From CAWCTD01 sp963798455 (GTDB lineage: Bacteria; Acidobacteriota; Terriglobia; Bryobacterales; Bryobacteraceae): a stretch of DNA of 64,000 bases. Position numbers and translations under genes: made by a program. Below are positions 50,968 through 60,335 of this stretch, piece by piece. Each line of letters starts with the position of its first letter. Within the stretch, counting starts at the first letter, position 1. The stretch spans positions 4,216,001 to 4,280,000 of the forward strand of contig CAWCTD010000003.1 in assembly GCA_963798455.1 (NCBI GenBank), read 5' to 3'. Under the pieces are notes generated by a model. It saw only the letters and a list, made by a program, of their open reading frames with translations, was not told the DNA's origin and did no database searches.

Positions 50968-52596
50968 TCACTCAACTTCCCGGGGCTGGTGGCCCCTCCT
51001 CCCGCGAATAGGCAACTCGATCGACACTCTGGTTCCCCGTCCGGGCCGGCTCGTCACGTGGAATTCGCCGCCTAGCAAAGCAACGCGCTCGGCCATGCCC
51101 GCCAAGCCTAGAGATCCGCGCTTGGCCAGCGCTTCCTCGACACGGAAGCCGACGCCGTCGTCCTCCACGCACAGCCTCAGTTCTTCATCGGCCGAAACCA
51201 CTGAAATGTTTACAAGGGTGGCTGAGGAGTGCCGTGCCACGTTGTTGAGGCACTCTTGCATCAGCCGGTAACCGACGCTCGCCACCTGCTGCGGCAGGTC
51301 CCGCAGGGGGGTGACGTGCAGCCTCACCTGCATTCTTTGAAACCTCCGCAGACGCGTGGCGAGTTGCCGCAAAGCCGCCTCCAGGCCCAGTTCCTCCAGC
51401 ACCGCCGGGCTGAGAGCTGAGATCAGACGGCGGATTTCGACAATGGTCCTTTCCGTGAGTGTGCGCGCTTCGCGCAAGCCCTCCCTCAAGCGGGCCGAGT
51501 CCTCTGGTAACGAGTTCTCCAGCATCTCCAACTGCAGCCGGACGCAGAGCAGTGACTGCCCCGCTTCGTCATGGAGTTCGGAGCCGATGCGTCGCCGCTC
51601 CCGTTCCTCCACCTGGAACATGTGGCCCGCCAATTGGCGAACTTGCGCCTCCCTTGCCGCCAAATCTTCTACCAAGCGGGCCTTGCCAGCCGCCAGCAGG
51701 CAGCGGTCGGACGCGGCCGAGAGTAATTCCACTTCCCTGGGCAGCCACTCGTAGGACTGGGAAAAGCCAAATTGCATGACACCTTGTGGCTGGCCCTCCT
51801 GCATGAGTGGAACCGACCAGCAAGTGCGGTATCGATCGCGCCAGGATGGGTGCAGAGCCAGGTCCAGCTTGTCCCGGCCGGCCATGAGGCAGCGCGCCTT
51901 CCCCAGACGCGCAGCGAGTCTGGATGTCACGGCGACCTCCCGCCCCAGCAGGGAGTCTGGGGGCTGGCGTGGCGTGACGGCCCTCAGCAGCCACTTGGAC
52001 GTCCCTCGCTCCCGCAAAAACAGTGCGCCCGGCTCCGCGCGGCAGAACTGCCCAAGCGACTCCACCATCCTCACCAGGAGTTCGTCCAGGCTCCGGGATT
52101 CCAGCTCGTTCCTAAACAACTCATGGTAGATCTGGGTTTCTGATTCGGCTACCTGGTAGAAAGCGTTATTCAAGGTCAGGACGACACAGAAGTACCACTG
52201 TTCCAGCGCCCGCCTGAACTGAGCCTGTTCGGCGGCCCCCAGGGAGCCGGCAAATGAAGCGAACAACAGGTCGTACTCTTCGAAGGCCCGCACAATCCGG
52301 TCTGGAGCCAGCTTCAGGTTGGCCAGCCGGCGTCCGTTGTACTCTACCTGCTCGATGAAATCCGGCGGCAGACGGCGGGCCGAGAGCACGGCTGCGGCCG
52401 CTCCCGGGGTAATGGCCGCCAGTGCCTTCCTTTGACGGGGGTCGTAGCCCAGCCACCGCAGCCGCTTCAGGAACTGCGGTTCCAGTCTCCTGAGGTGCGG
52501 CTGCAGCACCTTCGCCAGGAGTTCGAGATGGTTCCCGAGCCGGTCGCCGAAGACGTCGGAGGCGGCCAGAGCAGCCGGATTTGCCGTTGCTCGCAC
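50968..52596 (-). CDS. Sensor histidine kinase, HisKA_3 type with GAF domain
   Basis: 542 aa, soluble (no membrane helix). Residues ~20-170 form an all-helical region resembling a globin-like or RsbR-like sensor fold (ALEQWYFCVVLTLNNAFYQVAESETQIYHELFR); a GAF domain follows (FLRERGTSKWLLRAVTP ... VPLMQEGQPQGVMQFG); then the dimerisation helix with the phospho-His in ERERRRIGSELHDEAGQSLL and a HATPase_c domain (QECLNNVARHSSA, EDDGVGF, GLAGMAERV). GTG start. It pairs with the response regulator whose gene is 5 bp downstream. Confidence 0.88.
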   Translation of the reverse strand: MRATANPAALAASDVFGDRLGNHLELLAKVLQPHLRRLEPQFLKRLRWLGYDPRQRKALAAITPGAAAAVLSARRLPPDFIEQVEYNGRRLANLKLAPDRIVRAFEEYDLLFASFAGSLGAAEQAQFRRALEQWYFCVVLTLNNAFYQVAESETQIYHELFRNELESRSLDELLVRMVESLGQFCRAEPGALFLRERGTSKWLLRAVTPRQPPDSLLGREVAVTSRLAARLGKARCLMAGRDKLDLALHPSWRDRYRTCWSVPLMQEGQPQGVMQFGFSQSYEWLPREVELLSAASDRCLLAAGKARLVEDLAAREAQVRQLAGHMFQVEERERRRIGSELHDEAGQSLLCVRLQLEMLENSLPEDSARLREGLREARTLTERTIVEIRRLISALSPAVLEELGLEAALRQLATRLRRFQRMQVRLHVTPLRDLPQQVASVGYRLMQECLNNVARHSSATLVNISVVSADEELRLCVEDDGVGFRVEEALAKRGSLGLAGMAERVALLGGEFHVTSRPGRGTRVSIELPIRGRRGHQPREVE

Positions 52597-52672
52597 CTGC
52601 CCATCTATCGGGCTGACAAGTGTTGCGCTTTAGACGCGGGCCGCGAACGCCGGGTTCGGAAGGCGGCGGCGC

Positions 52673-53983
52673 TCAGGTAGCCTCCGGCACGCCGGCTTCC
52701 AGCTCCGGGATCTCGATCTCGATGCGTGTGCCGCCGTCCGGCCGGCTGTCCACGTACATGCGATAGTCGTTCCCGAACAGCACCTTGAGCCGTTCGTTGA
52801 CGTTGCTGATCCCGATGCCTTGTTCCAGCAGAGTGGCCAGTTTTGTCTCCGGGATACCCACGCCGTCATCCTCCACGGCCAGACGGATACGCCCGTTCCC
52901 GGCCTGGCTGCGGACCCGGATCATGCCGCCCTCCAGCTTACTGCTCAACCCGTGCCGGATGGAATTCTCCACAAGCGGCTGCAGCAACATGCTGGGAACC
53001 AGCAGGTCCAGCGTATCGGGGCTGATGTCTTTCTCAAACCGCAGCTTGTCGCCGAAGCGCACCATCTCGATCGCCAGGTAGTCCTCGATGAAGCTCAGCT
53101 CATCGCGCAAAGGGCTGAGGTTCTCGTGCTTGCGCAGCAGGCGCCGCAGGATGCTGGACAACTTGTACACGACGGCACGGGCCTGGTCCGGGTTGGTGCG
53201 AATCAGGGATGAGACGGAATTCAGTGTATTGAAAAGAAAGTGCGGATTGATCTGGCTGGAAAGTGCGGCCAGGCGGGCCTCGATCAGCAACTGGTTCTGC
53301 TCCACAAGCTTGGTCTCGTTGCGGGCGTTGTTCCAGATTTTTAGCGGCAGCGTGATGGAGAACAGGGTGGTCACGTAGACAATAACAACGGCCAGCGGAT
53401 GGGGCGCTGTCCACTGTGGATGAAGATAGAAGACCGAGCTCGGGAACAGGTGCCCCAGGGTGTATCGCAGGAATTCCGCCAGAAGGATCGCCAGCAGGAA
53501 GAAGAGTTGGAAGGCGGTTCGCCGGTGGTCGTGGCCGCGCTGGAAGAGACGGAAGATGCTGAGGTCGAGAAGGGGGGAGAAGCGCCAGATCTCTTCGGTA
53601 TCCGGTGCGCAGTCGCGCAACAGGCCTCCCAGGACTCCGACAGCCGCGAGCAGCGGCATGGTCAGATACTCGCCCGCCAGCATGGCGGGGATGGAAATCA
53701 GGACTCCCGAGAGCAAGCCGGTCACGTAGCCCGCCAGAAGGCCGGCGAGCAAGCTCGCCTCCAGGCCTAGATCGGCCGCCTGGTAGCCATGCGTAAGCAC
53801 TCGGATCGCCACGCCAGTGCCGAAGATCCCGGCAAAAGAGAGGGCCAATACAAGCCGCTGGTTCAGGGTCCGCTGCTCGCGCATCAGCATGCGCTTGAAG
53901 GCGTTCGTGCGGACCATGAAGCTGGCCAGAACGGCCACCACTCCCAGTTTCACCAGCAGCGTGATCAGGTGCCTTTCCATCAT
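52673..53983 (-). CDS. LytS/YehU-type sensor histidine kinase
   Basis: 436 aa. Five or six N-terminal membrane helices of the 5TMR-LYT type (AGLLAGYVTGLLSGVLISIPAMLAGEYLTMPLLAAVGVLGG), then the His_kinase domain with ARLAALSSQINPHFLFNTLNSVSSL (His in INPHFLFN) and an ATPase domain (PSMLLQPLVENSIRHGL, EDDGVGIP, GIGISNVNERL). Its LytR-type regulator is not adjacent. Such kinases sense pyruvate or cell-envelope signals. Confidence 0.9.
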   Translation of the reverse strand: MMERHLITLLVKLGVVAVLASFMVRTNAFKRMLMREQRTLNQRLVLALSFAGIFGTGVAIRVLTHGYQAADLGLEASLLAGLLAGYVTGLLSGVLISIPAMLAGEYLTMPLLAAVGVLGGLLRDCAPDTEEIWRFSPLLDLSIFRLFQRGHDHRRTAFQLFFLLAILLAEFLRYTLGHLFPSSVFYLHPQWTAPHPLAVVIVYVTTLFSITLPLKIWNNARNETKLVEQNQLLIEARLAALSSQINPHFLFNTLNSVSSLIRTNPDQARAVVYKLSSILRRLLRKHENLSPLRDELSFIEDYLAIEMVRFGDKLRFEKDISPDTLDLLVPSMLLQPLVENSIRHGLSSKLEGGMIRVRSQAGNGRIRLAVEDDGVGIPETKLATLLEQGIGISNVNERLKVLFGNDYRMYVDSRPDGGTRIEIEIPELEAGVPEAT

Positions 53984-53999
53984 AGGTCGCCGTTCATTC

Positions 54000-54005
54000 T
54001 ATAAT
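54000..54005 (+). promoter_or_regulatory. Probable -10 box of ribA
   Basis: A perfect TATAAT 42 bp before the ribA ATG, in the 64-bp gap to the divergent kinase. No clear -35 box is seen at 16-18 bp upstream. Confidence 0.45.
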
Positions 54006-54047
54006 CTTAGGTTAGCGGGGTTTTTTCCGCTCAAAGTCCTCCATTCC

Positions 54048-54665
54048 ATGGATCGCGCCGTATCGGCTCTGAAGCTACAGAAGGTAGCCGAGGCCGATTT
54101 TCCATCTCGATTCGGAAACTTTCGGATCTTCGGATTCGCGGGGGTGTACTCTGGCCGGCGCGAGGAGGCCGTGGTCTTGAAGATGGGGGACCTGGCTCCT
54201 GGCCCGCCTCCCCTGGTGCGTATCCACTCCCAGTGCCTCACGGGTGACGTCTTTCACAGCCTGCGGTGCGACTGCCGCGCCCAGCTCGAACTTTCTCTGG
54301 AGAGCATCGCGGACGAGGGACGCGGCTTGCTGATCTACGAACACAAGGAGGGCCGCGGAATCGGCCTGCTCAACAAACTGAGGGCATACGAGTTACAGGA
54401 CGACGGGGCCGACACCGTGGAAGCCAATGAGAGGCTGGGCTTTGAAGCCGACCTGCGCGACTACAGACTCCCCGCCGAGATACTGCTGTACTTCGAGCTG
54501 AGGGAAGTGCGCCTCTTGTCCAACAACCCTAAGAAAATACAAGCTTTGGAGCGTGCCGGCGTGAAGGTGGTGGAGCGCGTTCCCTGCGAGCCTCCGCTGG
54601 TCGGCTCCGCCGAGACCTACCTGCGCACCAAGAAAGAGAAACTGGGGCATCTGCTGGATTTGTAG
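54048..54665 (+). CDS. ribA: GTP cyclohydrolase II
   Basis: 205 aa. It catalyses the first step of riboflavin synthesis. Zinc ligands: SQCLTGDVFHSLRCDCRAQ (C-x10-C-x-C); active-site YEHKEGRGIGLLNKLRAYELQD; closing NNPKKIQALERAGVKV. The ATG at 54048 fits the family. It stands alone rather than fused to RibB. A TATAAT box lies at 54000-54005. Confidence 0.94.
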   Translation: MDRAVSALKLQKVAEADFPSRFGNFRIFGFAGVYSGRREEAVVLKMGDLAPGPPPLVRIHSQCLTGDVFHSLRCDCRAQLELSLESIADEGRGLLIYEHKEGRGIGLLNKLRAYELQDDGADTVEANERLGFEADLRDYRLPAEILLYFELREVRLLSNNPKKIQALERAGVKVVERVPCEPPLVGSAETYLRTKKEKLGHLLDL

Positions 54666-54721
54666 CCGGACGGCCACGTCACCTCCGCTGGCTATTCCGC
54701 ATCCTCAAGTTGAGAGTCAAC

Positions 54722-54898
54722 ATGCCCTTATACGAGTACCGCTGCAAAGATTGCGGGGAGTTCTTCGACAAGCTCCGGCCAGTGAGCAAGGCCGACGACG
54801 AAATCCGTTGCCCCCGCTGCCAGTCCAAGGAAACCGAGCGCCAGCTCTCCACTTTCGCGGCCGGCGGCTGCGGCGGCTCCAGCAGCGGGTTCCGGTGA
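54722..54898 (+). CDS. FmdB-family zinc-ribbon protein
   Basis: 58 aa, the complete FmdB-type regulatory domain: MPLYEYRCKDCGEFFDK with CxxC, then RCPRCQSKETERQLSTF with the second CxxC and a Gly/Ser-rich tail. Function poorly known; relatives occur beside amidase genes. The ATG at 54722 matches the family start. Confidence 0.9.
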   Translation: MPLYEYRCKDCGEFFDKLRPVSKADDEIRCPRCQSKETERQLSTFAAGGCGGSSSGFR

Positions 54899-54927
54899 GG
54901 CTGACCCCCGGCGGCCGGTCGGCCGCC

Positions 54928-57540
54928 TCACTCCCCTCGCAGGACTTCGAGTGGTTTCTGTCCCAGGATGCGGGCGCTCGCCAGCCAGCCGGCGGCCACG
55001 GCCACCAGCGCCGTGAGGGCGATAGCCAGCAGGTTGGGCACGACGTCCACCCGGAAGGCCGTCTGCCGAAAGAGCCGGTCCAGCGCCAGCGCCGAGAAGC
55101 CTGAGGCCAGCAGGCTCCCCATCAGCCCCGCCACGCCTCCCAGAATCAAGAACTCCACCGAGAAAATGCTGCCAATCCGCCCCCGAGTGGCCCCGAGGGT
55201 CTTCAGAATCGCCACCTCGCGCACCCGCCGGAAGCGCGTGCCGGCCACACTGGATGCCAGGATGATGGCCCCGGCGAGGATCACAAACGCGCAAACGAAG
55301 CGCGTCACCATGGCCACCTGGTCCATCACGTCCTGCACAATCACCAGCACGTCGGCGATGTTCACCACCGTCACGGTGGGATAACGGTCATAGACGGCCC
55401 TCTGCAACCCCGCCACCGCCTTAGGCTCGACGCGGACACCGCCGTAGTAGGTCGTCGGCAGCCCGTCGAGCGATCCCGGGCTGAAGATGTACTCAATGCT
55501 GGAGCCGGGCCGGACGGCCTCGGTGCGGTGCAGGCACGCCACGCGGGCGTTCACCACCCTGCCGGCCATGGTGAATTCCAGCCTGCTGCCCGGCTCGATC
55601 CCCAACTGCCGGGCCGCTTCTTCCGCCACCGACACCGAGGGCTCGCTCGGGCGCGGCGATGCGCTCCACCACTTGCCGCTCACGATATCGGTGTCCGGCG
55701 GTATGCTCTCGGCCCAGGTCACACTGCGCGACCGCTGGGTGCGGGGTCTCTGGCCTCGCTGTTCCCGCCGGTCCCGGTCGTCGCGCCGGTCCCGCTGCGG
55801 CTCTCTGGGCCTGGGTGGCTGCAGCCGCACACCGTCAATCGCGGTCAGCCTGGCCTCGACCGAGGCAATCACCAGCGGCGGTTGCAGCACGCCGGGCTGC
55901 TTCCGGATCAACTCGACCAGCCCGGCCCGCTCCGCTTCGGTGACGTTCACCAGAAAGACATTCGGCATGTCCGGCGGAGCGCTTTCCATAATCCGGCTGA
56001 GAAGAGAACGCTGCACCAGGTAGACGCTGAGCGTGAACATCACTCCTGTCCCCAGCGCCACCAGGACCGCGCCGGCGTGGTTGCCCGGCCGGTAGAGATT
56101 CGCCATACCGTACCGCACCGGCACCGGCAAGCGCCGCCCGGTGCGGCGCAGCAGCGACCTGAGCGAGCCGAGCAGCGCCCAGGCCACCCCTGACATCACC
56201 GCCAGGCACACCGCCGCGCCACCCACGAACACCCCGGCAGTCCGCCAGGAGTCGCTTAACCAGGCCGTGATCAGACCTACTCCGGCCACCAGGATCACAC
56301 CGGCAACCAACGGGGCCTGGGCGGTCCTGAGACGGGCGCGCCAACCGGGGCGCGCCTCCGGCATGTCGCGCCGCAGGATCACCGTGGGACGGATGCGGCG
56401 AATGCGAAGCAACGGCGGGAGCGTGAACAGGAGGGTGACGACGACCCCGACAAGCAATCCCTGCGCCGCTGGGACCGGATCCAGGCGCCACCCCGGCCGG
56501 ATCGAGAAATAGCGAGCGATCAACAGCGGGAAGACGCGCTCGATGAGCACGCCCATGAGAATCCCCAGCAGGCTTCCGCTCACCCCCAGTATGGCGGTCT
56601 GTAGCAGATAGATCCGCATGATTTGCCCCGATCGCCCGCCCAGCGATTTCATGACGGCGATCGAGTCCATCTTCTGCTCCAGGTGCGAACGCATGGCGGT
56701 CGCCACTCCCACCGCGCCCACGATCATGGCAATCAGGCTCACCAGGCTCAGAAACACGGTCGCGTCGTCCAGGCCGTGCGTGATCAGCGGGTGGCTCTCG
56801 CGAAAGTCCACGATCCGGGCTTGCGGGAAGACCTTCCGAAGCTCGTTTCGCACCTCGGCGACGCCAGGACTTTGGGGCGAAAGCCGCAGCAGGTAGCGCT
56901 CGGCGGCGCGGCTGCCGGTGGTGATCAGGCCGGTGCGGTCCAGGCCGCCCCGGCTCATCATCAAACGCGGACCGACGTTGAAGCTGCCGGTCATTCGGTC
57001 GGGCTCTTCCACCACCACCCCCGCCACGCGGAATTCCTGCCCGCCCAGTCTCACCGATTCCCCCACCTTCACGCGCAGGCGGATCAACAGGTCCTCGGAG
57101 ACGGCCACCGCATCGTCGGTCAGCCTCTCGGAAAGCTTGCCCGGCGGCTCCAGGCCGACTGTTCCGTAGAAAGGGTAGACCGACGGATCGATGGCTTTGA
57201 CCGAAACCAACAGGGGTTCGGGAACAGCCGCCGAGGACACCATGGAGACCGTTTCGGTGACCTGGGTAAGCCGCACGCCGCGCTTCTCAAGCCCTCCCAG
57301 GACCGCGGTCTGGTCCGGGGTGGGCTGCGAGAACACGCGGACGGTCAGATCCGCCGCCATCAGCGTGCGCGCTTCGACCAGCAGGGCGCCACGGAAAGCA
57401 CGGCTGAAACTGCGCACACCGGTGAGAGAGCCCACGCCCACGGCCACCGCGAGCACGACGAAGACAAACTTGGCCGGCGCGGCGCGCGACTCTCGCCCCG
57501 CGATCTTCAGCGCCGTCCGCCAGGGGAAGCGTTTAGTCAT
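54928..57540 (-). CDS. FtsX-like ABC transporter permease (YbbP type)
   Basis: 870 aa with two FtsX permease units. Starts LKIAGRESRAAPAKFVFVVL; membrane helices cluster at ~260-400 (ATVFLSLVSLIAMIVGAVGVATAM), ~405-500 and at the C-terminus (VREVAILKTLGATRGRIGSIF ...), ending GQKPLEVLRGE as in MacB/YbbP proteins. A charged low-complexity stretch (PREPQRDRRDDRDRREQRGQ) sits in the second periplasmic domain. With the ATPase it likely exports lipids, lipoproteins or peptides. Its start overlaps the ATPase stop by 8 bp. Confidence 0.9.
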   Translation of the reverse strand: MTKRFPWRTALKIAGRESRAAPAKFVFVVLAVAVGVGSLTGVRSFSRAFRGALLVEARTLMAADLTVRVFSQPTPDQTAVLGGLEKRGVRLTQVTETVSMVSSAAVPEPLLVSVKAIDPSVYPFYGTVGLEPPGKLSERLTDDAVAVSEDLLIRLRVKVGESVRLGGQEFRVAGVVVEEPDRMTGSFNVGPRLMMSRGGLDRTGLITTGSRAAERYLLRLSPQSPGVAEVRNELRKVFPQARIVDFRESHPLITHGLDDATVFLSLVSLIAMIVGAVGVATAMRSHLEQKMDSIAVMKSLGGRSGQIMRIYLLQTAILGVSGSLLGILMGVLIERVFPLLIARYFSIRPGWRLDPVPAAQGLLVGVVVTLLFTLPPLLRIRRIRPTVILRRDMPEARPGWRARLRTAQAPLVAGVILVAGVGLITAWLSDSWRTAGVFVGGAAVCLAVMSGVAWALLGSLRSLLRRTGRRLPVPVRYGMANLYRPGNHAGAVLVALGTGVMFTLSVYLVQRSLLSRIMESAPPDMPNVFLVNVTEAERAGLVELIRKQPGVLQPPLVIASVEARLTAIDGVRLQPPRPREPQRDRRDDRDRREQRGQRPRTQRSRSVTWAESIPPDTDIVSGKWWSASPRPSEPSVSVAEEAARQLGIEPGSRLEFTMAGRVVNARVACLHRTEAVRPGSSIEYIFSPGSLDGLPTTYYGGVRVEPKAVAGLQRAVYDRYPTVTVVNIADVLVIVQDVMDQVAMVTRFVCAFVILAGAIILASSVAGTRFRRVREVAILKTLGATRGRIGSIFSVEFLILGGVAGLMGSLLASGFSALALDRLFRQTAFRVDVVPNLLAIALTALVAVAAGWLASARILGQKPLEVLRGE

Positions 57541-58228
57541 GTGGGTGAAGCTCGTCGGCCACGATGAGCCCGTCGTGCAACGTGATGGTGCGGCCGGCGC
57601 ACGCCGCCAGTTCCTGTTCGTGCGTCACCAGCAGCAGCGTGGTGCCTTCCCGCTGGTTCAGTTCGAGCATCAGGTCCAGAACATGGCGCCCGTTCACCGA
57701 GTCCAGGTTGCCGGTGGGTTCGTCCGCCATGAGAATCGGCGGACGAAGGGCGAACGCCCGCGCCAGCGCCACCCGTTGTTGCTCCCCGCCGGAAAGTTGC
57801 ACCGGATAGTGGTCTCGCCGGGGAAGCAGGCCGACGCGATCCAGCAGCTCGCGCGCCCGGTCCACGCCCCCGTCGCCCGCCAGTTCCATGGGCAACAGTA
57901 CGTTCTCCTCGGCCGTGAGCGACGGGATGAGCTGATACGACTGGAACACAAACCCCACTTTGCGGCCGCGCACCACGGCCAGCTTGTCCTCCGCCAGCCC
58001 GGTGATGTCCACGCCGTCGAGCACGATGCTGCCCGAGCTAGGGGTGTCGAGGCCGGCCAGCAGACCCAGCAAGGTGCTCTTGCCACTACCCGAGGGACCC
58101 ATGATGGCGACAAACTGTCCAGCCAGTACCTCCAGATCGATGCCGCGCAGGATCTCGACGCGGTGCGTGCCTGTGTCGATGGTCCGGATGAGGCCCCGCG
58201 CCTGGATCATCGGAGTGTCATTCGACAT
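57533..58228 (-). CDS. ABC transporter ATPase (YbbA/LolD type)
   Basis: 231 aa. Walker A GPSGSGKSTLLG, Q-loop FVFQSYQLIPSLTAEENV, signature LSGGEQQRVALARA, Walker B ILMADEPTGNLDS, H-loop LLVTHEQELA. The family of MacB/LolD/YbbA ATPases. ATG at 58228 gives a 4-residue lead. The permease gene overlaps its 3' end. Confidence 0.94.
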   Translation of the reverse strand: MSNDTPMIQARGLIRTIDTGTHRVEILRGIDLEVLAGQFVAIMGPSGSGKSTLLGLLAGLDTPSSGSIVLDGVDITGLAEDKLAVVRGRKVGFVFQSYQLIPSLTAEENVLLPMELAGDGGVDRARELLDRVGLLPRRDHYPVQLSGGEQQRVALARAFALRPPILMADEPTGNLDSVNGRHVLDLMLELNQREGTTLLLVTHEQELAACAGRTITLHDGLIVADELHPHD

Positions 58229-58259
58229 ACTGCCTCTTTCTTAACTATTCTGACATTGA

Positions 58260-58943
58260 GTGAGACTCCATTACCTCCTCCTGGCCGCCGCTCTCGTCTG
58301 GGCGGGTTGTGGCCGCGACCGCCAGCCGGCAGCCAAGTCCTCGCCGGAGGAGAGCGCCACAGCGCCGCCCCAAAAAGCAGATACGCGCCCGGTGATCGTT
58401 GCATTCGGCGACAGTCTCACGGCGGGACACGGCGTCGATCCCGGCCAGAGCTACCCGGATTGCCTTCAAAGGGAACTCGACCGGCGCGGCTACGCCTACC
58501 GGGTCGTGAACGCCGGCATCAGCGGCGACACGACCACCGGGGGTCTGGTGCGCGTCTCGGAGGTGACCGGCTTGCGTCCCGTCATCGTGATCCTGGAACT
58601 GGGCGCCAACGACGGCCTCCGCGGCATCCCTGTCAGCGCATCCCAGGCCAACCTGGACCAGATCATCGTGGCTTTGAAGAAGGGAGGCGCTGAGGTCGTG
58701 CTGGCCGGGATGACTCTGCCCCCGAACTATGGCCCCGACTATATCCGTTCCTTCGAGCGCATGTTTACCACCCTGGCCGCCAAGCACAAGCTGCCGCTCA
58801 TTCCCTTCCTGCTCGCCGGAGTGGCCGGCACCACCCGCTACATGCAGAACGACGGGATGCACCCCAACGCCGAAGGCTGCCGCCTGGTGGCTGCGAACGT
58901 CCTCAAGACGCTGGAACCGTTACTCGCCACCCGACGGCAATGA
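58260..58943 (+). CDS. SGNH/GDSL-family esterase lipoprotein (TesA-like)
   Basis: 227 aa with a lipoprotein signal (LLAAALVWAGC, Cys ~17). SGNH blocks: AFGDSLTAGHGV (Ser), NAGISGDTTTGG (Gly), ELGANDGLRG (Asn) and NDGMHPNAEG (Asp and His). Similar to arylesterase/thioesterase I (TesA), a lipase-like hydrolase probably facing the periplasm. GTG start at 58260; divergent from the ABC ATPase. Confidence 0.9.
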   Translation: MRLHYLLLAAALVWAGCGRDRQPAAKSSPEESATAPPQKADTRPVIVAFGDSLTAGHGVDPGQSYPDCLQRELDRRGYAYRVVNAGISGDTTTGGLVRVSEVTGLRPVIVILELGANDGLRGIPVSASQANLDQIIVALKKGGAEVVLAGMTLPPNYGPDYIRSFERMFTTLAAKHKLPLIPFLLAGVAGTTRYMQNDGMHPNAEGCRLVAANVLKTLEPLLATRRQ

Positions 58944-58952
58944 CACAGCCCC

Positions 58953-60335
58953 CTACGGGGCCAGACGCTGGATCAGCGCCCAGATCTCGTCGATGTCCTG
59001 TTGAGTCGTTCCGAGATTCCCGATCGAGAAACGGATCACGAACCGCCCGTCGAGCACGGTGTGAGACAGGAACGCCTGGCCGGTGGCGTTGACCGCATCC
59101 AGCAGTTTCTGGTTCTCCTCGCCCGAACCCTTGTAGCGGAAACAGACCAGCGCGAAGTGCACCGGCGCCACCAGCTCAAAGCGGGCGTCGGCTTGGATGG
59201 CGCGCACCACGCACTGTCCGAACTCGATGTGCCTGCGCAGGATCTCAGCGACGCCTTCTTTGCCGTAGTAGCGCATGACGAACCACAGCTTCAGCGACCG
59301 GAAGCGCCGGCCCATGGCGAGCGAGTAGTCCATCATGTTGGTCGCGACCGAATCCTGGCTGGTGCGCAGGTACTCCGGGACAAGCGTGAAGGCGCGTTGC
59401 AGGATGTCAGGCCGCCGGGTGAAGAAGGCGCTCAGGTCGCTGGGCGTGAGCAGCCACTTGTGCGGGTTCATCACCAGCGAATGCGCGCGCTCGGCGCCCT
59501 CCAGGATCCAGCGGCGCTCGGGCAGGATCGCCGCCGAGCCCGCGTAAGCCGCATCGATGTGGAACCACAGGTTGTACTTCTCGGCCACACTGGCGATCTC
59601 CGCCACCGGATCGACGCTCGCCGAGGACGTCGTTCCGACTGTACCCACCACGCAGAATGGCTTCTTGCCCGCCTTGAGGTCGGCCTCGATGGCTTCCACC
59701 AGCAGGCCGGTACGCATGCGAAATTCGGGGTCCGCGCCGATCTTCCGCACGTTCTCGCGACCGATTCCCACGGCGATGGCGCCCTTCTCGATCGAAGAGT
59801 GGGCCTGCTCGGAAGCATACAGGGTCAGACCCCGAACGGCTCCCTTCGTGCGGATCTCAGGGTCGGCCATTTCGCGCGCCGCGGCGATGGCGTGCACGGC
59901 GCCAGTGGAGGCCGTGTCGTAGATGATGCCGAAGAATTCCGCCGGCAAACCCAGCCACTGGCGCAGCCAGCTCATGGTCACGCCCTCCAGTTCGGTATTC
60001 GCCGGGGAGCTCTTCCACACGATCGCGTTGGTGTTCAAGGCGGCCGACAGCATCTCACCCAGAACGCCCGGCGGCGAGGCCGAGCTTGGGAAGTAGGCCA
60101 TGAAGCGGGGATGATTCCAGTGCGTTACCGCGGGAACGATGAGCTTATGAAAGTCCTCGAGAATCTCGGCCATCGGCTCGCCATTGTCCGGGGCGGAACC
60201 CGGCAGGCGCCTGGCGAGATCGCCCGGCTGCATGTTCGGCAGAACGGGGAAGTTTCTGGGGTTATCAAGATAATCTGCGATCCAGTCCACGATCTCGTGG
60301 CCGGCTCGGCGAAAGTCATCAATAGGTTTACTCAT
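58953..60335 (-). CDS. PLP-dependent decarboxylase (aromatic amino acid type)
   Basis: 460 aa, group II decarboxylase (AADC/Ddc). Seen: HWNHPRFMAYFPSSASPPGV, YASEQAHSSIEKGA, VVGTVGTTSSASVDP, FHIDAAYAGSAAILPE and the PLP-lysine site SLVMNPHKWLLTP (Lys in NPHKWL). It decarboxylates an aromatic amino acid such as Tyr, Trp or dopa. ATG at 60335 overlaps the stop of the upstream hydrolase (ATGA). An operon with the hydrolase and lyase genes. Confidence 0.92.
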   Translation of the reverse strand: MSKPIDDFRRAGHEIVDWIADYLDNPRNFPVLPNMQPGDLARRLPGSAPDNGEPMAEILEDFHKLIVPAVTHWNHPRFMAYFPSSASPPGVLGEMLSAALNTNAIVWKSSPANTELEGVTMSWLRQWLGLPAEFFGIIYDTASTGAVHAIAAAREMADPEIRTKGAVRGLTLYASEQAHSSIEKGAIAVGIGRENVRKIGADPEFRMRTGLLVEAIEADLKAGKKPFCVVGTVGTTSSASVDPVAEIASVAEKYNLWFHIDAAYAGSAAILPERRWILEGAERAHSLVMNPHKWLLTPSDLSAFFTRRPDILQRAFTLVPEYLRTSQDSVATNMMDYSLAMGRRFRSLKLWFVMRYYGKEGVAEILRRHIEFGQCVVRAIQADARFELVAPVHFALVCFRYKGSGEENQKLLDAVNATGQAFLSHTVLDGRFVIRFSIGNLGTTQQDIDEIWALIQRLAP

